Below, piece after piece: positions 1 through 5,378 of a stretch of DNA of 5,378 bases. The notes beneath the pieces are model-generated. The model searched no databases. It worked only from the letters and a program-made list of their open reading frames with translations, and was not told where the DNA came from. Every line of letters begins with the position of its first letter. Within the stretch, counting starts at the first letter, position 1. The DNA is taken from assembly GCA_013203195.1 (NCBI GenBank), contig JABMQM010000540.1:1-5378 (forward strand). Direction: 5' to 3'. A program made the position numbers and the translations under genes. The DNA is from Desulfobacteraceae bacterium (GTDB lineage Bacteria > Desulfobacterota > Desulfobacteria > Desulfobacterales > UBA11574).

Positions 1-2415
1 GATGTGGTTGCAAGGTACAAAAGAATGCAGGGATTTAACGTCCTGCACCCCATGGGATGGGATGCTTTCGGCATGCCGGCTGAAAATGCTGCTATTGCGC
101 ACAATTCCCATCCGGCCGACTGGACATATCAAAATATCGACAACATGCGCTTACAGCTGCAACGTATCGGCTATTCCTATGACTGGGGCCGAGAAATTGC
201 TACCTGCAGGCCTGAATACTATCACTGGGAGCAATGGCTTTTTTTGAAAATGTACGAAAAGCAGATGGCCTACAGGAAAGAATCCTATGTGAACTGGTGT
301 GAACCCTGCCAGACAGTGCTGGCCAACGAGCAGGTGGAAGCCGGCATGTGTTGGCGTTGTGGTAAGCCGGTTCGTCAAAAAAAACTCTGGCAGTGGTTTT
401 TCCGGATTACCGACTATGCCGAAGATTTGCTTGAATATTGTGACAAGATTCCCGGATGGCCGGATAAAGTGGTCACCATGCAAAAAAACTGGATCGGAAA
501 GAGCATCGGTGCCGAAATCCGCTTCCCCATCGATAACAGCGATGAATATATATCCGTTTTTACAACCAGGCAAGATACGGTCTGCGGTGCTACTTTCATG
601 TGCCTTGCTCCGGAGCATCCCTTGGTTCTTAAGCTGGCAAATGGAACGGACCGGCAAGCTGAGGTTGAAGAGTTCATCGAGCGTATTGCCATGCAGGACC
701 GTTCTGCCAAAGCGGTTGACGATTATGAAAAAGAAGGTGTTTTTGTGGGCGCTTTCTGCATTAATCCCGTCAACGGCAGGCGTATGCCGGTTTATACCGC
801 CAATTTTGCACTGATGGAGTACGGAACCGGTGCGGTTATGTCCGTACCTGCTCATGATCAGCGGGATTTTGAATTCGCCCAAAAATACGGGTTGGACATA
901 ATCGTGGTTGTTAAACCTCATGATGAGGATCTCAATGCGGAGACTATCACCGCAGCTTATGCCGGCGAAGGCGTAATGATCAATTCCGATCAGTTCAATG
1001 GTATGGAAAATACCCAGGCCATGGATGATATTGTTACGTATCTGGAGTCAAAGGACCTGGGGAAAAAAACTGTAAATTTCAGGTTAAGGGACTGGGGCAT
1101 TTCCCGGCAACGTTACTGGGGGGCACCGATCCCCATGATTCATTGCCAAACCTGCGGGGTTGTGCCTGTATCTGAAAAAGACTTGCCGGTACTGCTTCCC
1201 GAGGATGCTGCGCTTCTCGAAGGTGGAGGATCACCGCTGCCGATTCTCGATTCTTTTGTAAAAACGACGTGTCCGGTTTGCGGCCGGTCCGATGCGAAAA
1301 GAGAAACTGACACAATGGACACGTTTGTGGAATCTTCCTGGTATTTTGAGCGATACTGCAGTCCGCAATGCAGCAGCGGTATGTTTGATAAAAAAGCCGT
1401 CGACTACTGGATGCCTGTTGACCAGTATATCGGCGGTGTTGAGCATGCGATTTTGCACCTTCTATATTCGCGGTATTTTACACGCGTTCTGAACGAATTT
1501 GAACTGGTCAACTACAAGGAACCTTTTACCCGGCTTTTGACCCAGGGGATGGTTTGTAAAGAGACCATTTCCTGTCCGGACCACGGCTTCCTCTTCCCCG
1601 AAGAGGTCAAAGATAGCGGTGCAAGTGCCGTATGCCGGCAGTGCGGACAAAAGGCTATACCGGGGCGAGTTGAAAAGATGTCCAAGTCGAAAAAAAATGT
1701 GATCGATCCGAATCTTCTTATAGAAAAGTACGGTGCGGATACCACGAGGCTCTTTTGCCTTTTTGCAGCACCGCCGGAAAGGGATCTGGAATGGAGTGAA
1801 CAGGGCGTTGAGGGTGGCTATCGCTTTCTGAAGCGTGTTTGGCGCCTGGCCTCAAGCTACATGGAGACTATAAATAACTTAGCCCCTTTTGACGGCAGTC
1901 CCGACGAGCTCGAGGGCAAATTTCGGGAGCTGTTTAAAAAGACTCACCAGGCCATAAGAAAAGTGACCAAAGATGTCGAGGAACGGTTCCATTTTAACAC
2001 TGCCATCAGCGCGGTGATGGAGCTTGTCAACACCATGTACGGCATTGAAACGATCGACAGTAGCCCTCAACAGGCCGGAGTGATGCGGCTTGCCATGGAA
2101 TCGGTTGTCTTGCTTTTATCGCCTGTTGTGCCGCATTTTGCCGAAGAATTATGGGAAGCCCTGGGCCATGAATCGAGTGTCCTGCTGGCAGCCTGGCCGT
2201 CTTACAGGGATGATGCTCTCATCAAAGATGAGCTGTTGATCGTAGTACAGGTAAACGGCAAACTCAGAAGCAGGTTTCACGCAGCTGTTGATACCGATGA
2301 TAATACGTTAAGGGAAACGGCTCTTGCAGACGAGCGTGTTCAAAAATTCATCAAAGACAAACCGATTAAAAAAGTTATTGTGGTAGCAAAAAAACTGGTT
2401 AACATAGTGGTTTAA
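1..2415 (+). CDS. leuS: Leucyl-tRNA synthetase (LeuRS), 5'-truncated by window start
   Basis: Class Ia aminoacyl-tRNA synthetase that charges tRNA-Leu with leucine in the cytoplasm and hydrolyses mischarged products. The frame is open from base 1 (codon 1 is Asp of the conserved GDV-ARY stretch) to TAA at 2413-2415, giving 804 residues. Alignment from memory to E. coli LeuRS (860 aa) puts codon 1 at about residue 60, so the HIGH motif lies outside the window and the full length would be about 863. Visible landmarks: WDAFGMPAENAAI near the start; a CxxC pair at 298-309 and another at 349-360 (zinc-type); the CP1 editing domain with its Thr-rich motif TTRQDT at 562-579 and the conserved HDQRD aspartate near 865; RLRDWGISRQRYWGAP from 1081; a C4 cluster at 1144-1155 and 1270-1281; DTFVESSWY near 1318; KMSKS at 1675-1689; then the helical anticodon-binding domain and the C-terminal tRNA-binding domain (VVQVNGK). 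No frameshift is seen. The GTG at 4-6 is an internal Val codon, not a start. The P-to-Q change in the Thr-rich motif and a third Cys/His cluster are treated as findings. Confidence 0.97.
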   Translation, partial: DVVARYKRMQGFNVLHPMGWDAFGMPAENAAIAHNSHPADWTYQNIDNMRLQLQRIGYSYDWGREIATCRPEYYHWEQWLFLKMYEKQMAYRKESYVNWCEPCQTVLANEQVEAGMCWRCGKPVRQKKLWQWFFRITDYAEDLLEYCDKIPGWPDKVVTMQKNWIGKSIGAEIRFPIDNSDEYISVFTTRQDTVCGATFMCLAPEHPLVLKLANGTDRQAEVEEFIERIAMQDRSAKAVDDYEKEGVFVGAFCINPVNGRRMPVYTANFALMEYGTGAVMSVPAHDQRDFEFAQKYGLDIIVVVKPHDEDLNAETITAAYAGEGVMINSDQFNGMENTQAMDDIVTYLESKDLGKKTVNFRLRDWGISRQRYWGAPIPMIHCQTCGVVPVSEKDLPVLLPEDAALLEGGGSPLPILDSFVKTTCPVCGRSDAKRETDTMDTFVESSWYFERYCSPQCSSGMFDKKAVDYWMPVDQYIGGVEHAILHLLYSRYFTRVLNEFELVNYKEPFTRLLTQGMVCKETISCPDHGFLFPEEVKDSGASAVCRQCGQKAIPGRVEKMSKSKKNVIDPNLLIEKYGADTTRLFCLFAAPPERDLEWSEQGVEGGYRFLKRVWRLASSYMETINNLAPFDGSPDELEGKFRELFKKTHQAIRKVTKDVEERFHFNTAISAVMELVNTMYGIETIDSSPQQAGVMRLAMESVVLLLSPVVPHFAEELWEALGHESSVLLAAWPSYRDDALIKDELLIVVQVNGKLRSRFHAAVDTDDNTLRETALADERVQKFIKDKPIKKVIVVAKKLVNIVV

Positions 2416-2436
2416 TCCTATAACTAAAAATCACTG

Positions 2437-2964
2437 ATGAGCGCCCTATTGTTTTTTAAAAGAATAAAAATTTGGATTATCCTGGTTTTGTGGGTATTTT
2501 TTTCAGCCTGCGGCTACCGGTTTACCGGGAGTGGCGGTTTCCCGGCCGGCATCAAGACGATGAGTATCACCATCTTTGAAAACCGGACCGTTGTGACCGG
2601 TCTGGAGAATACTGTTACAAACGATCTTATCTATGAGGTTACCAGGAGCAGAGGAGCCGCTTTAATTAGCAAAGACAAAGCCGAAGCTAACCTTAGCGGG
2701 GTCATTGTTTCCACCCAGACCGGAGCAATTTCCCGCAGGGATGTGGGCGCCTCAACTGAAAGAAGGGTGACGGTTACGCTCGATTTGAAATTAACAAACA
2801 CCAGCGGCATAATAATATGGTCTGCCAATGGTGTTGCGCAAAGCGAAGCCTACCTTGTCGAGGATGATAAGCAGGGTACCGAACAAAACAGGTTAGACGC
2901 CATCTCAAAGGCTTCAAAAAGGCTTGCGGAAACAATTTATAATCGGTTGACGGAAGATTTTTAA
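2437..2964 (+). CDS. lptE: LPS-assembly lipoprotein LptE
   Basis: Predicted outer-membrane lipoprotein of 175 aa. In characterised bacteria LptE plugs the LptD barrel and helps insert lipopolysaccharide into the outer leaflet. The sequence shows a basic N-terminus (KRIKI, residues 8-12), a hydrophobic segment at about 12-22, and a lipobox FSAC with the lipidated Cys at residue 25. CGYRF follows, the usual start of mature LptE proteins. Residue +2 after Cys is Gly, not Asp, which fits outer-membrane sorting under the E. coli rule. The mature part has the family pattern: a strand with ITIFENRT, a helix with LENTVTNDLIYEV, a VTVTLDLKL strand, and a C-terminal helix. E. coli LptE is 193 aa, so the size is normal. 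The ATG at 2437 has no clear Shine-Dalgarno. It lies 21 bp after the leuS stop, so coupling to leuS translation is plausible. leuS-lptE adjacency is also known from gammaproteobacteria, which supports the call. It is convergent with rpsT. The low sequence conservation of this family is the main uncertainty. Confidence 0.86.
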   Translation: MSALLFFKRIKIWIILVLWVFFSACGYRFTGSGGFPAGIKTMSITIFENRTVVTGLENTVTNDLIYEVTRSRGAALISKDKAEANLSGVIVSTQTGAISRRDVGASTERRVTVTLDLKLTNTSGIIIWSANGVAQSEAYLVEDDKQGTEQNRLDAISKASKRLAETIYNRLTEDF

Positions 2965-3001
2965 ATGATTTACCTGCAGGAAGCCGAGCCCTGAACGCAA
3001 A

Positions 3002-3027
3002 GCGCAACAAGTTAGGCGCCTTGCGCC
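3002..3027. terminator. GC-rich hairpin between convergent lptE and rpsT (possible bidirectional terminator)
   Basis: The 69-bp gap between the lptE stop and the rpsT stop holds two mutually exclusive hairpins. GCGCAA (3002-3007) pairs with TTGCGC (3021-3026) around a 13-nt loop. GGCGC (3015-3019) pairs with GCGCC (3023-3027) around a 3-nt loop. Position between convergent genes suggests transcription termination for both strands. Neither strand has a clear U-tract directly after the stem, so this is not a textbook intrinsic terminator; it may block 3' exonucleases or act with Rho. Confidence 0.4.
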
Positions 3028-3033
3028 GGCTGG

Positions 3034-3300
3034 TTAAGTTGAGATAGTGTTAACAAGCTTGGTTAGGCGGGAAATTTTGCGAGATGCAGTTTTTGTATGG
3101 ATCGCACCCTTTTTGGCGGCCTTGTCAATAATAGATTTTGCATCACCAAGTTTTTTTAAAGCTGCCTCGCTTGACTTTTCGCTGACAGCCAACCTCACAT
3201 TTTTAACAATACTTTTTATTCTGGTCTTCACGGACTTGTTGCGCATACGCTGAATTTCATTTTGGGCAGCACGTTTGATAGCAGATTTATGATTCGCCAA
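3034..3300 (-). CDS. rpsT: Small ribosomal subunit protein bS20, TTG start
   Basis: bS20 is a primary 16S rRNA-binding protein of the 30S subunit, folded as a three-helix bundle. The 88-aa product begins MANHKSAIKRAAQNE, the family's hallmark N-terminus, and is rich in Lys/Arg (K-S-V-K-T-R-I-K). The C-terminal half holds KGAIHTKTASRKISRL, the conserved end of S20; E. coli S20 is 87 aa, so the length is normal. The start codon is TTG at 3298-3300. It is fixed by the conserved Met-Ala-Asn-His N-terminus and by a strong AAAGGGG Shine-Dalgarno 9 nt upstream. E. coli rpsT also starts with UUG, and there the weak start is tied to autogenous translational control by S20; similar control here is an inference. 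The gene is monocistronic in this window, convergent with lptE and divergent from murJ, with its own promoter at 3348-3374. Confidence 0.98.
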   Translation of the reverse strand: MANHKSAIKRAAQNEIQRMRNKSVKTRIKSIVKNVRLAVSEKSSEAALKKLGDAKSIIDKAAKKGAIHTKTASRKISRLTKLVNTIST

Positions 3301-3309
3301 GTTTGTTTT

Positions 3310-3316
3310 CCCCTTT
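3310..3316 (-). promoter_or_regulatory. Shine-Dalgarno of rpsT
   Basis: On the minus strand the bases read AAAGGGG, ending 9 nt before the TTG start of rpsT (3300). The strong purine-rich site supports TTG as the true start and may offset the weak start codon. Confidence 0.85.
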
Positions 3317-3347
3317 CAAATTGATTTCAGTAAATTTAAACGCTAAA

Positions 3348-3374
3348 ATTATATAATCAATAACCACATGTCAA
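3348..3374 (-). promoter_or_regulatory. Sigma70-type promoter of rpsT
   Basis: On the minus strand, a perfect -35 TTGACA (3374-3369) and a perfect -10 TATAAT (3353-3348) are separated by 15 bp. The spacer is shorter than the usual 17 bp, but both hexamers match consensus at every base. The DNA upstream of the -35 (about 3375-3396) is nearly all A/T with A-runs, like an UP element, which suits a ribosomal protein gene. A start site about 7 nt past the -10, near 3341, would give a leader of about 40 nt before the TTG codon. Confidence 0.75.
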
Positions 3375-3401
3375 GTTTTTTAATCGATTTAAATAGACTG
3401 C

Positions 3402-3538
3402 TTCGTAAAAACTCGAATTCATCACGTTTTAGGTTTTAAGTTTTAGGTAATTAAAATTGATTTATTTAACATATACTTAAAACTTAACACCTAAAACTTA
3501 AAACGTTCGTAAAACGTCGTTTTTTGACTTTTTACGAA
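3402..3538. repeat. AT-rich imperfect palindrome built from heptamer repeats
   Basis: Two arms of nearly 50 bp face each other across a roughly 40-bp centre in the rpsT/murJ divergent spacer. The outer ends match perfectly over 10 bp: TTCGTAAAAA at 3402-3411 against TTTTTACGAA at 3529-3538. The inner ends match perfectly over 15 bp: TTTTAAGTTTTAGGT at 3434-3448 against its reverse complement at 3489-3503. An ACGTTTT block is shared between them. The left inner arm is three tandem GTTTTAR heptamers (3426-3446). The right side holds four related heptamers (3476-3503: CTTAAAA, CTTAACA, CCTAAAA, CTTAAAA). Weaker similarity extends beyond the outer ends to about 3396 and 3545. No coding frame or transposase is present. 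It could be a dispersed intergenic repeat or miniature inverted-repeat element; copy number cannot be seen from one window. Confidence 0.8.
3451..3477 (+). promoter_or_regulatory. Weak candidate promoter for murJ
   Basis: TATACT at 3472-3477 matches five of six bases of the -10 consensus. TTAAAA at 3451-3456 is a poor -35 (four of six) with a 15-bp spacer. It sits in the central loop of the palindrome, so a transcript from it would carry the right arm in a leader of about 90 nt. murJ needs some promoter in this spacer because rpsT faces away, but AT-rich DNA yields such matches by chance. Confidence 0.25.
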
Positions 3539-3571
3539 ACCATCAAATACGGATACTGAAAAAAACATTCC

Positions 3572-5176
3572 ATGAGCCCATCATCTTACCAATCGGCTAC
3601 TGAAAATGAAAGGGTGACAAAAGCTGCGGGGGTTGTTGGTTCAGCAACCTTGTTAAGCCGTATCTTCGGCTTGATAAGAGACATTGTGCTTGCCTGGTTC
3701 TTTGGCGCCGGGCTCATTTCAGATGCTTTTTTTGTGGCTTTCAGGATTCCCAACCTATTAAGAAGGCTTTTTGCGGAGGGCTCCCTTAGTATCGCGTTTA
3801 TTCCTGTCTTTACTGAATATCTTGCTAATCAGGGCAGGGAAGAAGCTTTTAAAATGGCCAGGTCCGCCATAAGACTTCTATCGGTCCTGCTGGCGATTAT
3901 TGCAGTTGTCGGAATCCTGATAGCTCCTCTGATCATTCGCGTAATTGCTCCGGGATTTTCAGATTCACCGGAGCAGTTTTTACTTACGGTCACCCTGACC
4001 CGCATAATGTTCCCGTATATTTTACTCATCAGTCTTGTGGCACTCTCCATGAGCATCCTGAATGTTCTCGGTCATTTTGCCGCACCGGCCCTTGCCCCTG
4101 TTCTTTTAAATATCGCCATCATAGGTTCGGTGTTTATAATTTCACCACATATGGCTGATCCGGTGACAGGACTGGCTATCGGAGTCCTCATTGGCGGTTT
4201 TTTGCAGCTTGCGCTCCAGATACCGTTTCTTATCAAAAAAGGTTTTTATTTCTGGCAGAAAGCAAAATTTTATCATCCCGGGCTTAAAAAAATTGGCATA
4301 CTGATGATTCCTGTTATTTTTGGGGCTGCTGTATATCAGATCAGTATTCTGGTCGATACCATTCTGGCATCGTTATTAGCAAAAGGGAGCATTTCATATC
4401 TTTATTATGCTGACCGTATAGTTCAGTTTCCCCTGGGCATATTTGCAATAGCCACCGCAACCGCGGTTCTGCCAAGTCTTTCCAGACAGGCAGCCGAAAA
4501 GGACCTGCCTGCTTTCAGGGACACCTTTGCCTATGCCATAAAACTCGTCTTTTTTATCATTATTCCTTCAATGGTCGGCCTGATTATTTTAAGGCAGCCT
4601 ATTGTTGCCCTGCTGTTTAAAAGGGGGGTCTTTGATGCTGAAACCACCCGTTTGACTGCCTACGCACTTTTGTATTATGCTACCGGTCTATGGGCTTTCT
4701 CAGCTGTTCGAATAGTCGTTAATGCATTTTATGCTCTTCAAGACACCAAAACACCTGTTCGGATGGCTATTATATCCGTTATTGCTAAAATTGTTTTCAG
4801 CGTTATCCTAATGCAATGGCTGGCCCACGGCGGACTTGCGCTTTCTACTGCGCTGGCTTCCATGCTTAATTTCGGCCTTCTCACCTGGGCCTTAAGGAAA
4901 AAGCTCGGTGTGCTGGGCTCAAGAGGCATTACGGCGTCAATCTTTAAGACAACAATTTGTTCACTGGTGATGGGTGCAGTGGTCTGGGCTGTAGCCCTTT
5001 TTATAATTCCTTCAGAGGGTGCGACGTTAGCCGGCCTGTTTTTCGGACTCATGGGAAGTATATTAACCGGTATTGTGCTATACGGTTTTTTTGCGTTTTT
5101 ATTCAAAAGCCCGGAACTGGAAAAGATATTGGCATTTTTGTTTCACCGCAAAGCCGCAGTTAGCAGAGACACTTAG
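3572..5176 (+). CDS. murJ: Lipid II flippase MurJ (MviN)
   Basis: Integral inner-membrane protein of the MOP exporter superfamily. MurJ moves lipid II, the peptidoglycan precursor, from the cytoplasmic to the periplasmic face. The 534-aa product is hydrophobic throughout and has the expected multi-helix layout (about 14 membrane segments in the family); E. coli MurJ is 511 aa. The N-terminal signature is clear: LLSRIFGLIRD (residues 27-37), FGAG, SDAFFVAFRIPNLLRR (50-65) and FAEGS. Residues known to matter in E. coli line up with a constant offset of 12: R18, R24, D39, R52 and R270 correspond to R30, R36, D51, R64 and R282, the last within YYADR near 4415. The ATG at 3572 lacks an obvious Shine-Dalgarno. 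A GTG at 3614 is in frame, but it has no suitably spaced site either. The extra N-terminal residues compared with E. coli are not conserved. The gene is divergent from rpsT and followed after 10 bp by an FtsB-like gene, so the two probably form one unit for wall synthesis and division. Confidence 0.96.
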   Translation: MSPSSYQSATENERVTKAAGVVGSATLLSRIFGLIRDIVLAWFFGAGLISDAFFVAFRIPNLLRRLFAEGSLSIAFIPVFTEYLANQGREEAFKMARSAIRLLSVLLAIIAVVGILIAPLIIRVIAPGFSDSPEQFLLTVTLTRIMFPYILLISLVALSMSILNVLGHFAAPALAPVLLNIAIIGSVFIISPHMADPVTGLAIGVLIGGFLQLALQIPFLIKKGFYFWQKAKFYHPGLKKIGILMIPVIFGAAVYQISILVDTILASLLAKGSISYLYYADRIVQFPLGIFAIATATAVLPSLSRQAAEKDLPAFRDTFAYAIKLVFFIIIPSMVGLIILRQPIVALLFKRGVFDAETTRLTAYALLYYATGLWAFSAVRIVVNAFYALQDTKTPVRMAIISVIAKIVFSVILMQWLAHGGLALSTALASMLNFGLLTWALRKKLGVLGSRGITASIFKTTICSLVMGAVVWAVALFIIPSEGATLAGLFFGLMGSILTGIVLYGFFAFLFKSPELEKILAFLFHRKAAVSRDT

Positions 5177-5178
5177 GA
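5175..5178 (+). promoter_or_regulatory. Shine-Dalgarno of the ftsB-like gene
   Basis: AGGA overlaps the last two bases of the murJ stop and lies 8 nt before the GTG at 5187. This spacing supports GTG as the start and suggests translation coupled to murJ. A second GGAG at 5182-5185 is only 1 nt from the GTG, too close to be the main site. Confidence 0.55.
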
Positions 5179-5186
5179 TACGGAGA

Positions 5187-5378
5187 GTGAATACAAAAAA
5201 AAGCGTCTTGCTGGCATTCATAATCCTGGCGATATTTTCACTGCTTCTTTTCATAATTTTCGGTGAAAATGGTCTTGCCGATCTTCATCTGCTGACAATA
5301 GAAAGAGACAGCCTGTTGAAACAAAATACAGAACTTGCCAAACAAAACCTGAACTTGTATCGTGAAATTAAACGTTTA
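5187..5378 (+). CDS. ftsB: FtsB/DivIC-type septum formation initiator, 3'-truncated by window end
   Basis: The first 64 codons of a small membrane protein run to the window edge without a stop. Members are bitopic division proteins that work with FtsL and FtsQ (or the DivIB/DivIC set) to activate septal peptidoglycan synthesis by FtsWI. Visible features: a short basic cytoplasmic tail (NTKKS), one membrane helix at about residues 7-25, then GENGLADL at 26-33, matching the G-x-x-G-L-x-D-L hallmark after the FtsB membrane segment. A periplasmic coiled coil follows, with Leu/Ile at roughly heptad spacing and the conserved Asn residues (N47, N54). Full-length relatives are about 90-110 aa, so the C-terminal part is outside. 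The start is GTG at 5187: no ATG is near in frame, the site AGGA is 8 nt upstream, and this start gives an intact tail and membrane helix. It lies 10 bp after murJ. FtsB, DivIC and FtsL cannot be separated reliably from this fragment; the symbol is by family. Confidence 0.8.
   Translation, partial: MNTKKSVLLAFIILAIFSLLLFIIFGENGLADLHLLTIERDSLLKQNTELAKQNLNLYREIKRL

Noticed and set aside
151..921. Long open frame on the minus strand opposite leuS (about 256 codons)
   Set aside because: It lies wholly opposite the well-conserved LeuRS editing region, has no recognisable family signature, and is best explained as a codon-usage shadow.
3002..3070. Possible integron attC site because of two GTTAGGC motifs
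   Set aside because: No matching inverse-core RYYYAAC at proper spacing, one motif lies inside rpsT, and no integrase or cassette is present.
3047..3253. Open frame on the plus strand across rpsT
   Set aside because: The minus strand encodes an unmistakable bS20 with promoter and ribosome site; the plus-strand frame is its complement.
3402..3538. CRISPR or intrinsic terminator reading of the repeat region
   Set aside because: The heptamers are contiguous without spacers, and the neighbouring genes diverge, so there is no upstream transcript to terminate.
3614..3616. GTG as an alternative murJ start
   Set aside because: AAAGG directly abuts the GTG, leaving no spacing; the ATG at 3572 is equally or more plausible despite its own weak ribosome site.
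4738..5106. Open frame on the minus strand opposite the end of murJ
   Set aside because: Shadow of MurJ membrane helices; no recognisable domain and no independent context.

Overview
The window reads as ordinary chromosomal housekeeping DNA from a Gram-negative bacterium. The clues are an LptE-type outer-membrane lipoprotein, a MurJ close in layout to the proteobacterial enzyme, and a LeuRS of bacterial type. The cysteine-rich LeuRS and the AT-rich intergenic palindrome resemble what I know of Desulfobacterota (Desulfobacteraceae-like former deltaproteobacteria). That placement is an inference from memory, not a search.

Layout: (1) 1-2415, plus strand: leuS, lacking about the first 59 codons including the HIGH motif. 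(2) 2437-2964, plus: lptE, a lipoprotein 21 bp behind leuS and probably in the same transcript. (3) 2965-3033: a short convergent spacer with a GC-rich hairpin. (4) 3034-3300, minus: rpsT (ribosomal protein bS20), which starts with TTG behind a strong Shine-Dalgarno and a consensus sigma70 promoter. (5) 3301-3571: a divergent spacer holding the rpsT promoter and an approximately 140-150 bp AT-rich imperfect palindrome built from heptamer repeats. (6) 3572-5176, plus: murJ, the lipid II flippase. (7) 5187-5378, plus: the start of an FtsB/DivIC-type division gene, cut off by the window end.

Functionally this is translation (LeuRS, bS20) interleaved with envelope building (LptE in LPS export, MurJ in peptidoglycan precursor flipping, FtsB-like in septal synthesis). 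rpsT is turned against its neighbours, so the window holds at least three transcription units: leuS-lptE, rpsT, and murJ-ftsB-like.

I found no mobile element with a transposase, no CRISPR array, no tRNA or rRNA, and no convincing undescribed system. The parts most worth a second look are the palindromic repeat upstream of murJ, the TTG-started rpsT with its promoter, and an extra Cys/His cluster in LeuRS just before KMSKS.
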